Assembly (NCBI GenBank): GCA_934047225.1
Contig: OW203989.1
Span: forward strand, 6,237,977-6,301,976
Direction: 5' to 3'
Length of the DNA: 64,000 nucleotides
Source: Ypsolopha sequella
Taxonomy: Eukaryota > Arthropoda > Insecta > Lepidoptera > Ypsolophidae
The notes under the pieces were generated by a model that had not been told where the DNA came from, searched no databases, and was given only the letters and a program-made list of their open reading frames with translations. A program made the position numbers and the translations under genes. Shown here in pieces: positions 10,931-21,780 of this stretch (the stretch's first letter is position 1; each line of letters starts with the position of its first letter).

Positions 10931-12145
10931 GCTTTGATGCGCAAATGGCACGGGATAACTACGTTTTAAAAATGGTGTCTCGTCCGTTAATTTAATAACA
11001 TGCGTATACTTGTCAGTTAACCCTAACTTCTCAGAAAATACCTCTTTATTTTTCTGTAATACGCGCAGCAATAAAACTTTTTGTTCCGGTTCTATCCCCA
11101 TACAATCTACATAACCCTCAACCGTTAACTCTGTCACTTTATCTCCAATTTTGGGCAAACTTTCACTTTCTAAAGAATTTATTGCTTTACTCGTGGTTCC
11201 GCACGATCCCGAGTGACTTACTCTTTCTATGGGTTTTATGGACCCTATTGTTGACGCTTCGGTTCCAGTTTGTCTAAGAATTTTTTCGATTTCGATTGCA
11301 TTTAATATGCCACCTAACTTTTCACTTTCAATCTGAGAACCTATTTTAATTTCTGTAGTGACCCCTAGGTGCTCTATTAATAATGTTTTTTCCGTCCCAC
11401 ATTTAATTACTCCTTTAACTCTCTCTAACCAATCAAAACCCAGGATCATTGACCTAGGAAGCTGCCGTAAAACTAATACAGGTGTCTCTATTTGTGTGCT
11501 ACCCAGTTGTACGTTTATTAAAACCATACTCCGCACCTTTTCACTTCTAGAGCCAAACGCTCCACGTATTTGAACAGTAGGTATGGCAATCTCAGCCAAC
11601 GATCCCACCTGAGATTTAATAAACTCATATAATTCGGAGGAAATACCCGAAATTTGAGAACCACAATCAATCAAAGTATTTATTAGTCGTCCGTACAACT
11701 TTATTGTAATTTCCGGTAATTTTGGTAATGAATGAACTGGTTCTTCCTCATCCACGTCATCATTCAAGCTACTAAAAATAGTGAACACTCCCACTCTACG
11801 TCTGTCACACGACACACAAGGCCTCCCTCTCTCTGTGCATATCTCGACGACGTCGTTCCTATCCCCTAGCAATCTACCTATGTCACCTGTTGTATCTTCG
11901 TTATTTTTGATGGCCACACAACCTATTGGGTTCCTGCATCCGTTTCCTTGCCTCCCTAACCCTTGACCTGCACTCCATCCCATTTTAACCATAATCCTGT
12001 AAGCTATCTCGCTCTTTTTATTTATAACAGTTGAATACTCACTCATTTCCCTACCAGTACTACAATTATAATTCTGTAACGACTGCTCGTTATTTTTCGC
12101 GTTCTTTTTGCTGTTTAAATTGTCTATTCTATCTTGTCCTAACAC
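10925..12145 (-). CDS. pol: pol, N-terminal part: G-patch, aspartic protease, start of RT
   Basis: A 406-codon ORF in the -1 frame relative to gag. The frame is open upstream into the gag stop region, so translation is probably by -1 frameshifting, though I see no canonical slippery heptamer. The real start is not the GTG at 12145. Residues ~50-80 form a clear G-patch (MGWSAGQGLGRQGNG). The aspartic protease follows, with LIDCGSQISGIS as active site and MILGFDWL as the second conserved element. The active site reads Asp-Cys-Gly rather than the usual Asp-Ser/Thr-Gly. The C-terminus reaches the first RT motif (KRSYPVPFAHQ) and is then cut off by the internal deletion. Confidence 0.87.
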   Translation of the reverse strand: MLGQDRIDNLNSKKNAKNNEQSLQNYNCSTGREMSEYSTVINKKSEIAYRIMVKMGWSAGQGLGRQGNGCRNPIGCVAIKNNEDTTGDIGRLLGDRNDVVEICTERGRPCVSCDRRRVGVFTIFSSLNDDVDEEEPVHSLPKLPEITIKLYGRLINTLIDCGSQISGISSELYEFIKSQVGSLAEIAIPTVQIRGAFGSRSEKVRSMVLINVQLGSTQIETPVLVLRQLPRSMILGFDWLERVKGVIKCGTEKTLLIEHLGVTTEIKIGSQIESEKLGGILNAIEIEKILRQTGTEASTIGSIKPIERVSHSGSCGTTSKAINSLESESLPKIGDKVTELTVEGYVDCMGIEPEQKVLLLRVLQKNKEVFSEKLGLTDKYTHVIKLTDETPFLKRSYPVPFAHQSR

Positions 12146-12171
12146 TATACTTACAGTCTCACAATTAGGAC

Positions 12172-13392
12172 CTACTTGTTTGACTGCGAATCGTTTCCCG
12201 TAATAGTTTCATTTACGGTAGTACTCGAATCCGTGGGTGGGCCTTTATCCAAATTAAAACTAGGTCTAACCGATGTATAAGACGACTCTTTATCCCACTT
12301 AATTGCTGGAAAATCGCTTCCACGATAGTTGCCTCGGAATATGCCCCTACCTCGGGCCCTACCTCGTCCTCCGCGACCCCTGATTGAACCTTGATTATCG
12401 TAAAACGGTCTACTCTCAATACACGCGGCCAATGGCATACCGCCTCGATTAAAATCCACACCTCGCCTATTCTGTTGATTCTGATGTCCTCTGTGTACAT
12501 TATTGCCACGATTCGATAACACTAACACATCGCTCCTATCTCTACGTACAATGTTTTGTTCTAAATTCCTGAGAAAATTGGAAGCCGCCATAATTGTGAC
12601 GTCACCACTCCTGGTGAACCATAATTTTTGAATATCGTCCGGGAAATGCCGCATGATACAATTTACTAGATCGTGCTCGCTCAACGGTATCGTTAACGAA
12701 TTTACTGTGTCTACTTGTTCCGCAAAATGTTCGATCATAGATAAGGTCCCGCCCTTATTAAATGATGCGTTCATCAACCTATATTTGGCCACTTCCTGAT
12801 GTTGACCTGCCCAATACGTGCTCCGAAAATCGGCTTCAAAATCGCCTAACGAATTCCAATTTTTACTGTTTAATTCCAGCACTTTACGCGCGGTCCCCGT
12901 AAGACATTCAGTCGCGATATCTAATGCCCTATCATGTGCATTTAAAGAATTAATATATTTTTTTAATCTCGTAATGAATCGCATCGGGTTAACCTCTCCC
13001 CGACCGCTGAAAATGGGTTTTTCTATTGTCGGCTGCATAACAAATACGTTGCCCATATTCCGTCCAAAATTTCCTACACCATACGTACTCGTAACAGGAC
13101 TTGGCTCCATCGTGCTAATAGCCGTATTATCTCGTACCTGTGCTGGCAATAAATCTGAACTACCTTGTTCGCTCGCCGATCGTGATTCCAACACCTCCAT
13201 ACGCTTGAACAAATCATCGAACTTTCCCGCCAATAACTGAAACCCGGCATTCGTAACATCGTCCTCTGTATTAGTCATCGTTTTATTATTTTTCTTGGGT
13301 TTTTTTGTAACGATTTTATTTAAAACGATAGCTTCCCTCTCCACAACTCGCTTGGCAACGCGTCCGCGTCGCGTCCTAACTTGGTCTGCCAT
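12172..13392 (-). CDS. gag: gag polyprotein with RG-rich tail
   Basis: A 406-codon ORF starting with ATG. The N-terminus is very basic (RTRRGRVAKR, KKPKKNNK). The centre resembles the capsid-like Ty3/gypsy gag fold, with PIFSGRGEVNPMRFITRLKK and conserved helices up to about residue 290. The C-terminus carries RGGMPLAAC, RGRGGRGRARGRG and FRGNYRG. No CCHC zinc knuckle is present, so RNA binding is probably by RG boxes (inference). The stop at 12172-12174 lies just before the pol ORF in a different frame. The ORF appears intact, so this copy could still make capsid protein. Confidence 0.85.
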   Translation of the reverse strand: MADQVRTRRGRVAKRVVEREAIVLNKIVTKKPKKNNKTMTNTEDDVTNAGFQLLAGKFDDLFKRMEVLESRSASEQGSSDLLPAQVRDNTAISTMEPSPVTSTYGVGNFGRNMGNVFVMQPTIEKPIFSGRGEVNPMRFITRLKKYINSLNAHDRALDIATECLTGTARKVLELNSKNWNSLGDFEADFRSTYWAGQHQEVAKYRLMNASFNKGGTLSMIEHFAEQVDTVNSLTIPLSEHDLVNCIMRHFPDDIQKLWFTRSGDVTIMAASNFLRNLEQNIVRRDRSDVLVLSNRGNNVHRGHQNQQNRRGVDFNRGGMPLAACIESRPFYDNQGSIRGRGGRGRARGRGIFRGNYRGSDFPAIKWDKESSYTSVRPSFNLDKGPPTDSSTTVNETITGNDSQSNK

Positions 13393-13795
13393 TCTTAAAT
13401 TTTTCGCGTAACTATGTTTAAGATAAACAGTACTAACTTTTCCGCTCTATATTTTACTTAAATCGCAACAAATGTGAAGCAAAGGAATGTAACGCCATAA
13501 ACTCACTTGAGTTTTTATCCCTATAAATCACACAAAAGAAACACAACAAATAATGACATAGTTTTCCGGATCTTCCGTGCTTTATGAACGTAGTTCATTC
13601 AACTGAATGAGTATCATATAATTTACCAAACGTCGTAAATAATTACTTTCAATGTTAATGCAAACCGATCTATTCGCGTGTTTACACCCCTACGTTGTGA
13701 ATTTATTTATTGAAGTAATTATTGAATATATTTTATCATAAAATTAGGTCCTTTCTCTCAGCTGTGTTTGCTAAAGCACAACACAAGTTTCTAAG
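13393..13795 (-). other. 5' leader of the LTR element
   Basis: About 400 bp between the primer binding site and the gag ATG. No ORF and no other feature is recognised. It is the expected position of packaging and dimerisation signals. Confidence 0.6.
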
Positions 13796-13813
13796 ATCTG
13801 GTCCGCGGCTCCA
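13796..13813 (-). promoter_or_regulatory. Primer binding site
   Basis: Two bases inside the 5' LTR end (element orientation) the - strand reads TGGAGCCGCGGACCAGAT. The TGG start and position are diagnostic of a tRNA 3'-CCA primer site. I cannot name the tRNA with confidence. Confidence 0.7.
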
Positions 13814-13815
13814 CG

Positions 13816-16800
13816 TGTGATGGTATCCCCTGCTGTTCCCCCCCCTGTATGTTGTGTCGGTAGGTATGATGTGAAAGTCTAGTGCAATAATAGCAATTGA
13901 ACAACTACGATCATCTGAGAAACAACGAGATTATGTTCTATTTATCGTGTTAAAATCTAAACTCATGATGGGACAATAATATGTGTATATGTATATATCT
14001 ATATATATATCCATATACCTGTGCGAATGTCCTATATTTATAATTTGTGATTTATCAAATATCAGCATCCCCTTTATCCAATCCAGACAGATTTGACTCC
14101 GTATCCCTCTGAGCACAGAGACATCAATAAAACTACCTGGAATCTTCTCAGGATATCTAGGTTACAAAATAACATAGGTTACCTGTAAATATCTCCAGAT
14201 TTCGAGAGCACAGAGTAGCTAAATGAATTACCTGGAATAACCCCATAGAGAGTGCTATGCGTTGACCCAACATAAAATGTACCTTTTTGTGTATTTAACC
14301 TTTTATATCGTCGAAATCAATTTGCTTTGATTGAATTGTATTAGCTGATCCTTTCGTTGTCGAATACACAGACTTTTGTGTGTATGAATAACTTTTACCC
14401 CCCTTTATGAATGCATTCAGTAATCAGTTTGATAAATATGAGCGGCCGCTCTGATCAGCTAATCAATAAGGTTTTAATTAAGGTACAATGATATGTTAGG
14501 AACAGCACGCTGGCTTGAATTAAAGGATATACTATACTATTGAGTCCCGTTTTTCGGTGACTCAATTTGCCAATAAAACTCGTCACCCACTGTTCAACGA
14601 GTGCATAAACAACTCGGTTTATGATATTAAACATTTAAAGTGGCAAGCAATACGAACCAAAATGGCTACGTTTATGTTTCATTAAATGAGTATAAAGTGA
14701 TAATTAATCAAGTTATGATTCAGTATGCAAAGTTTGTCCAGTTAGGTATTAGAGTAGGACCTGTCTAAGTATTCTGTCTACTTTTATTTGAATCTCAGCT
14801 AGGAAAATCTCTAGATGTAGAGTTACTTGATTACGAAAAATAAAGTATACTAAATTCTTTATTCCTACATGGGTAAAGGAAAAATAATAAATGCACAAAA
14901 TCAGGATAAATGAAATATTTATTCCTTGAAAAATAATATGTTTTAAGGCGCAGAATTGGGATGTTTGGCGCTTTATTTTGTAATCGGTTTGACTACACAG
15001 CTTGAAACTACTAATCTGATAATTTAATAAAACATGTTTGGAACCTTTTCCTAAATTTTAGTATGCAAATCAACCAATCAATACTAATCAAACACTATGG
15101 AAAAGGTTTCCACTGAACAGAAATATAATAATTACTACCAATATCTTTAATATAATAGTAGCAAATTTAACTAGATATAATTAGTAAAAAATGAAATGAA
15201 ATGAAGGTTTTGTTAGATTTGTACAATAAAATCAAACAACAAGCTACCTTCGTCAATTTCGGTCTGAATTCTGTCTCTCCGCGTATAACGCTCGGAACGA
15301 CACAGTGACCGTATTAAACCCAATTCCTCGCCTTAAATTTGAATCTACGTTAGTCGAAACTCTTTGACTATTTAAACCGGTCTTAACGATCACTAAAGAT
15401 GCGATAAAACGGCTTCACGGCGTTCCTAGGCCCAAACAAATCTATAAAAGAGGAGAACGTCTTGTGAAATGCAACAACCTCTTTTGGCCATCAAATTACC
15501 TAAATTATACAACACACACACATACGTATAAAATGTTAATTTCTAACCAATCCGGAAAACTATCTCAATACAAAGAATAACACATAAAGAAATTTAAAAG
15601 AAGGAAAAAACAAAAAAGAACACACACAATTTGTGAGAGTACGCAATTTTTGCTATTAATTGTTTTATTTTTAGATATTAACTTGGACACTCTGTCAACT
15701 GTCTAAATGTTAAATATCCTTGCGTACTCCAACAGACAATACAAATATACAAAACAATTACCGACAAAATTACAATATTGTGGAATTTTATTTTATAAAA
15801 TTTTACCCTTCCTTTGCTCGAAAAAATGGTCCAATCTCTCTTAAATGATGCTATGACGCCATTTAACTTCAATATTAATTTTAATAGATAAAATTATCCC
15901 ACCACAATATTGACCTTCGATCGATATTATAAAAGAAACTTAGCTTGTCATTGATCCCTCGAACAGATAGCTTTTACAGCTACAATTTATAAACTTTATT
16001 TATTTAATCGAACTTCACATTTCTGATTTCACATTAAAGATTTATGATCTCTTTCTCTGCGTCCATCTGACCAATTTCTTCCGCGTACAAAATTCGAATG
16101 CCTCATCAAACTCTCGTTCTCCCAATTTTAAAACTAAATTTTGACAAAACAAAAAAACTTATAATCTAATTACTCTATTTCCACTTTTATCACTGCACAA
16201 ATAATGTCCAATTTAGTTTGGCACAGAACCAAATGCAACACTCAAACACATCTTCGTGCCTGTGACGTCACGTTCTCTTGATCTCTGATTGGACGGTGAA
16301 CGACCGCGAAGTTGTCTCGCGCGTTGACCATTCCCGCCAAACCACGAGCCGTTGTCCACTGCAGTTAACGAAAGGCCTAGGTTTTCATATCCCAAAACCT
16401 AGCCCCTACGAAATAAATAGCTCCATCACCTCGACCTGACCTTTGCCTGCATCTCTTCCTAAAGTCCTTGTTTGTTGGCAATTAGCCTTTCTGAAACACA
16501 CGTTTTCACAAGTACAGTATCCGTTGAGCATAAATTATACCTTTTTAAGATGTCGTCTATAAGGTTGCATTTTGCATGAATAACAATGAATGTCGTTTAC
16601 GTCTCTACTCGAATTCGTTTCCTAGGTTTTTTTTCCTTTGCTTCACATCTGTATTGCATAACTCTATTTGCTGCAGACGTCTATTACCCCATTCTAAGAA
16701 AGCATTGACTATCTTTACAGAACGTGTCGAATTACTTAAGCGGATGCGAGAAAAAAAATATATGATTGACAAAACCAACCCCCTGTTGTGCGGGTATTAA

Positions 16801-16854
16801 ATTTATGACTTCGTTCTTAAGAATAGCAAAGTCTCTCAGAAGTGGACCACCACA
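13816..16854 (-). repeat. 5' LTR (element orientation), 3039 bp
   Basis: Partner of 5613-8651 and the copy that would carry the active promoter. Its ends are CACA next to the primer binding site and TGTGGTGG at 16854. The repeated 60-80-codon ORFs are duplicates of those in the other LTR and show no protein signature. Confidence 0.93.
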
Positions 16855-16909
16855 ATACATACCTAAGTATTTAATTTTATGAGATCTATTTAATAGTAGT
16901 TTATGCTAC

Positions 16910-17015
16910 AAGGGTGCAAAGGAATAAATTACGAGGACGATTTAAAACACGAGCGTAGCGAGTGTTTTAAACGTAACCGAGTAATTTATTGCTTTTACGC
17001 CCGTGTATCATACTA
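16910..17015. repeat. Palindromic short repeat
   Basis: AAATTACGAGGACGATTTAAAACACGAGCG is followed by TAGCGAGTGTTTTAAACGTAACCGAGTAATTT, an imperfect inverted repeat centred near 16967. It fits a short MITE or foldback relic. Confidence 0.5.
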
Positions 17016-17029
17016 CATTTTTCAATGCA

Positions 17030-18239
17030 TAGTGTGAGGAAATGAAAACAAATATAATCTTGTGAACTTTAAATTATAATTCGCTCAAAAGGACTGTATC
17101 CAGAGCAGTGAAACAGTGGAAGAAAAAGTATAACATCTATGGTACACAGAAAAGGTTGCAGGTTAGCCAACCATTGTAAATAAATTTAAAAAAAAATAAT
17201 AATAAAGCCCTAGGGCAAAATAATCGACTTTCTGTTCGGTTTTGATGCATAAAAAGTGGGCATTTATGAGCACATGCATTGAAAAATATCATATATTTTA
17301 TTGGGTTGTGATGATTTCGAATAGATAGCAACGCCGGGTTTTGTGTTTGTACTACTCTAGGGATAGGTGCAAGGACTCTACTCCTGCATACGCAAGAAAA
17401 CGTACCTACACAAATCGTTCCTATACTAAGATTGATTTTGATGTTTTTAAGTTTTTAAACTTATAACTGCTTGGATTAGTTTCTACCTTTACATCGGATA
17501 TGGCAATAACCTATCCATCAGAGGTACAAAGCGTAGCAAATGTTGTGCGGGGCGTGTCGCAGTCATTTTGTAATTAACGTTTGTGAAAATCCCATGACTT
17601 GATACGACGCAGTTTGATGACCAAGAATGACGACCTTTGAGGTGACTTTTAAGGGGGGCTTATCCCAATTTTGTCTGTTTTCAAACTCATTTTAAAGCAT
17701 CAAATAGTTATTTTTAAAATCTGAAAAAAATATATGTTTCAGATACATCTTTTGTGCAGTGTTTTTTGTGGTTCAATTTGCGAGACGTTACACTTTGCTC
17801 GATCGAAAAAACATCCGAAACTTTGTCGATTTTTAAGATTTTTTTCGTTTTATGTAACGTGTACTTATCCAAATTGCATGAAAATTGCAGATAATTAAAG
17901 TAAAACTATTGTACTAATAACTTTTGTGGTTACTTTTTTTTTAATGAAAATCGTTATTTTTCCCTTAATTTAAAAAGCAAAATTGATTCGTGACTACTCG
18001 GCGAGCGGCCGCCAGTTGCCCGCCAGCGGCTGTCGAGGCAAGACCTATGTCAGTTTTCTGAGCCCTCGTTCCCCCTCACTCGCCTCGAAGCTCTGATAGA
18101 GTGTACTATCATTATTTAAATAATCGTGTAAATATACATCAAACTATCAGTTGTGTGTACATGTAAATAAAAATCATTTAGTTGTATCTTGCTTGGATGT
18201 TTAAAAATAAAAATGGAAACTAGAAATAAGAAGAAAAAA
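17030..18239. other. AT-rich intergenic DNA
   Basis: No exon, RNA or convincing repeat boundary seen. Homopolymer T tracts are frequent. Confidence 0.35.
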
Positions 18240-18712
18240 ACCGGCCAAGTGCGAGTCAGACTCGCGTACCTAGGGTTCCGTATTGTGGATGATAAATTTA
18301 ATTTACTATTTTTTTTCGTGAATTTCTCAACTGCTTTATTTTTCCTGTAATCTTTACGTAAACACTATTACCATGATTTTTTTCATAATGCTCGGTCTAC
18401 CAGTTTTGGAGATAAAGACATACATTTTTTTTATATCAATGTATTTTTACAATCAGCTTTTTGATATCTATAATTTGATACCCATATTGTATTTTTAGGA
18501 TAACATTTTTTAGTTTTGTTTTGGAAATATTTTGAATAATTTCAATCTTTTTTTACATCGTGATATGTGGGCAAATAAATGCTATTTTTGTGCCAAATTT
18601 CATGTCTTTATCTTTAAAGGTGCTAAAGTTATGAGGCTGTGACATACGGACGGACGGACAACGGAGTCTCACCATAAAGGTTCCTTTTGTACCTTTTAGG
18701 TACTACGGAACC
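18240..18712 (+). repeat. Common lepidopteran interspersed repeat (CCGGCCAAGTGCGAGTC type)
   Basis: Begins CCGGCCAAGTGCGAGTCAGACTCG, continues with GGGTTCCGTA, and ends GACATACGGACGGACGGACAACGGAGTCTC...GGTACTACGGAACC. I recognise this layout (opening motif, ACGGACGGACGGACA block, closing TACGGAACC) from many lepidopteran sequences. It is non-coding, and I do not commit to a transposon class. Confidence 0.75.
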
Positions 18713-18889
18713 ATACAAATCATCAAATTTGAGAGTGCTGAAGATAAGAAAACAATTCTTTGAAACTGTAACGAGATGTTTTATTGATCGTACAGAACAA
18801 CCAACTTATGAAATTACGCAAAAAATGTAAACAACTCTCGAGTCCGAGTATAACTGTACAACAGTAAAATGTAACAGTACTTACTCTTG

Positions 18890-18965
18890 CAGTCAGACAG
18901 AATGTATAGATATATAATGTACATATTATGTAAATATATATAATATATATATATATATATAAAAA
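18890..18965. repeat. AT dinucleotide-rich microsatellite
   Basis: ATATATAATATATATATATATATAT-type tract within AT-rich DNA. Confidence 0.7.
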
Positions 18966-19894
18966 TAATGCGATTGTATCTACGTATTATTATTTTTTTG
19001 TAAGCGTAAGTATGAATCGTATGTAACTAAGTGATTAAATAAAATTTCTTAACTTCAGCTTATCAAATCTTCGTACTGAGCAGGGCACCTTCGCATCGAG
19101 ACAATGTATAGAGGCAACAAGTACGACAAAACTCGATAAAAACAGTAATTGGTATTACCAGGTACAAGGACAGCTTTACGTGACAGAACGGCGATTATGT
19201 CTCTTTGGCATTTGGGTAGGAAATAATGAACTTGTACATATTGAACGCATTACAAGAGATGATGATTTTTGGATGATGAAGATGGAGAGGAAGCTAATAC
19301 AATTTTATATAAAATGTGTATTACCAGAGATAGTGAAAGTGATAGTGAAATGAGTTTATTTGCCACAGAACATATAAAAAAAGAAGACACAGTACAACAC
19401 AAAACAAAATGGCAAAAAGGAGCAAGCTTATCAAATGCTACACGTTGAAGTAACTTGCAGCTCTGATTTTCAGTTTGCCACATATGAACAAAACACAATA
19501 GCAAATAGAAGTAAAACATAATAATTAATAATTAAGAATTTTAACTACCTAGTACAATTATACTATTGACTAAGAAAATAATGAATAATAATAATTTATT
19601 CATAAAAATAATATTGAATAATTGAAATAATATTGAAAACACACTAAAAAATAATTAATTGGACAAAGAATTACAAAAAAAAACGTGAAAGGAAAACGTG
19701 ATTGGATGAAATTTTCTTGATAGAATTTAATTCCGAAAAGACCTCTAAATTGTTTTATTTTTTTTTTTTCTTGTAATTCTGAAATCCTAACTAATTTCAT
19801 TGTCAAATTGCATTCAAGATGTGGATATTATGTATTTGTAAAGTCTCCTTGAAAAACGTTTTGACAAAATTGCTTAGTACATTTTATATTAATA

Positions 19895-20001
19895 AAAAAC
19901 TGACTTTTTTACTACTTTTCCACGAATCCGTCCCACTCGCACTGAGGATTTTTTCGCATATGGAGTAACAGGGACGCTAAAACTTTTACGTAGCGCCTTA
20001 A
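19895..20001 (+). mobile_element. TTAA-flanked MITE family, 3' fragment
   Basis: Matches the last ~110 bp of copies at 28376, 32376, 53275 and 62781. Shared blocks are ACTGACTTTTTT, CCGTCCCACTCGCACTGAGGATTTTTTCGC, GGAGTAACAGGGAC and TAGCGCCTTAA. Confidence 0.6.
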
Positions 20002-20276
20002 AATGAAATTGACACTAAAATAGAAAATTGTTCGCCTAAGAATTATCAACTCAACTCAAATTTGTAATTTCAAGTCGCCGTTTACAACATTTTTATTCGC
20101 TCACAATCTTTCACCCACTTAGTATTTTAGTACGCTATATTCAGTATTTTTGACACCATATATTTAAATTTATATTCGCTCATTTAAATACTACGCCTAT
20201 AATTTTAGTTTTAGTGCCGTTGAAACCTAAATTATTCCAAAGTAATTTAGCTTCTATTTTTAATACTTATGAACTA

Positions 20277-21375
20277 CATCCTCATCACTATCCTCCGGTC
20301 TCTAAACTTATCTGATTCTACCATAACTTGGTTCTATTCGTACCTCATTGGGCGCAGACAACGTATACGTCTTAACGACACTTTTTCTGATTGGTGTGAC
20401 ATAACAGCTGGAGTTCCACAAGGTGGCGTACTGTCCCCTCTCCTGTTCTCTATATTTATCAACACCCTTACTACCGTTATTAACTTAAGCTCTTTCCATC
20501 TTTACGCAGATGATCTGCAATTATATCTATCCTGTAAACAAGATTTGTTACCTGTGACCATACAAAAGATGTCATCAGATCTTGATTCCATTTGTCTATG
20601 GTCAGAACAATTCGGGCTTCTTGTAAATCCAGCAAAAACGCAGGTTATGATCTTGGGCAGCAGAGCGCTAGTGGATAAGCTTGACATCAGCACTCTGCCT
20701 CAAGTAAAGTTTCATGGAATCTCACTAACTTACTGCACTGAGGTAAAAAACTTGGGGCTTCACATTCAGAACAATATGAGCTGGGATCGTCATGTTGCTG
20801 AAGTAAGTAAAAAGATATTTGCATCTATGCATTCCTTAAAGCGTCTGCAAAAGTTCTTACCATACTCCGCTAAGGTTACGTTGGTTAATTCTCTGTTGCT
20901 TCCCATTCTAGACTATGCTGATGTCTGCTTTCCCGATTTAATTATAGAATTATTAAACAAACTGGACCGTCTTCTCAATCTTTGTATTCGCTATATCTTT
21001 GGTCTTCGAAAGTACGATCATATCTCACAATCTCGCTCTGAATTGGGTTGGCTTAATATTAAGTTCCGTAGAAATGCCCACATCGTTGCTTTTCTTTATA
21101 GTCTTTTGAACAACTCATTTTCTCCTCCCTATCTCAAAGATCGTTTTATCCCCTTTAGTTCCCTTGGACGTCTTCTACGTCCAAGTAAAGCACTGCTTCT
21201 CCGTACTCCAGAACATTCTACTCAAATGTATTCGAATTCCTTTACTGTGTCAGCAATTTGACTTTGGAATAATCTTCCACTTCATATACGCGAGGCTACA
21301 TCGGTGACTACTTTTAAAAACAAGGTATATCAACATTACCTTGATCTACAAAATAAACAAATGGGTCAACTCTAA
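20277..21375 (+). pseudogene. LINE reverse transcriptase, C-terminal fragment with nonsense codon
   Basis: An open frame runs to 21261 and encodes GVPQGGVLSPLLFSIFIN and the YADD active site (HLYADDLQLYL). The thumb and C-terminal domains follow (SWDRHVAEVSKK; LLNKLDRLLNLCIRYIFG). A TGA at 21259-21261 interrupts the conserved end, which continues in frame as LWNNLPLHIREATSVTTFK to about 21375. The stop is probably a CGA-to-TGA transition. The endonuclease and N-terminal RT motifs are missing through 5' truncation. The ATG at 20269 belongs to the interrupted MITE, so it is not a LINE start. Confidence 0.85.
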
Positions 21376-21700
21376 ATACGTGTTTAAGGTTGTAATCTTT
21401 GTTTAACCTCTCGTAAATACTATTTGTGTTTATATATTTATATGTATCAGTGTATGTATTATTAGGATATAGATGTAGTATATGTATTTGATTATAAGTT
21501 ACCTATTTATGTATTTAACGTATATATTAATTTTAGTTAAAATTAATACTAGTCATAATACTTTTTCCTCATCGAAGCACTACCCTTGACAAGTTCTACA
21601 TCGCCAAAGGTTAGCTGGAAGAAAATGCTAATTAGCATTAAGCTCGCCTATGTACATGTTTTTATTTGTGCAATAAAGAATTTTTAATAATAATAATAAT
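20277..21700 (+). mobile_element. 5'-truncated CR1/Jockey-group LINE
   Basis: Flanked by AACTA at 20272-20276 and 21701-21705, a plausible 5-bp target duplication. It ends in a (TAA)n tail (21686-21700), typical of CR1/L2-like LINEs. It contains the C-terminal half of a reverse transcriptase and a short 3' UTR. Confidence 0.82.
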
Positions 21701-21780
21701 AACTATTTTGTAATAAACAAAATTTAGTTTTGACAGCTCCTAGATTACAATGAAAGCCTTCAGAGTCAGCTTTGTTAGCT

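Larger units (their letters stand above)
5613..16854 (-). mobile_element. 11.2 kb Ty3/gypsy LTR retrotransposon with ~3 kb LTRs, pol-defective
   Basis: Two direct repeats (5613-8651 and 13816-16854, constant offset 8203) begin TGTGATGG and end CCACCACA on the + strand, bounding a - strand gag-pol interior. ATAC precedes the left LTR (5609-5612) and follows the right one (16855-16858), giving a 4-bp target duplication. Because the flanks read ATACATAC on both sides, 8 bp cannot be excluded. Order in element direction is LTR, leader, gag, protease with G-patch, RT remnant, RNase H, integrase, polypurine tract, LTR, with no env. The RT catalytic core is missing. The pol order (integrase last), a GPY/F-type integrase tail and a 4-bp duplication support Ty3/gypsy. 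Confidence 0.93.
20192..21780. mobile_element. MITE interrupted by a LINE (halves 20192-20276 and 21701-21780)
   Basis: The halves match the uninterrupted element at 50383-50553. The left half is TTTTAGTTTTAGTGC...TTCCAAAG..ATTT.GCTTCTA. The right half is AACTATTTTGTA...TTGACAGC...AAAGCCTTCAGA.TC.GCTTT. Removing the LINE plus one copy of AACTA restores the layout of the uninterrupted copy. Confidence 0.75.

Noticed and set aside
20269..20276. ATG at 20269 as the start of the LINE ORF
   Set aside because: The bases up to AACTA belong to the interrupted MITE and target duplication; the LINE itself starts at about 20277.
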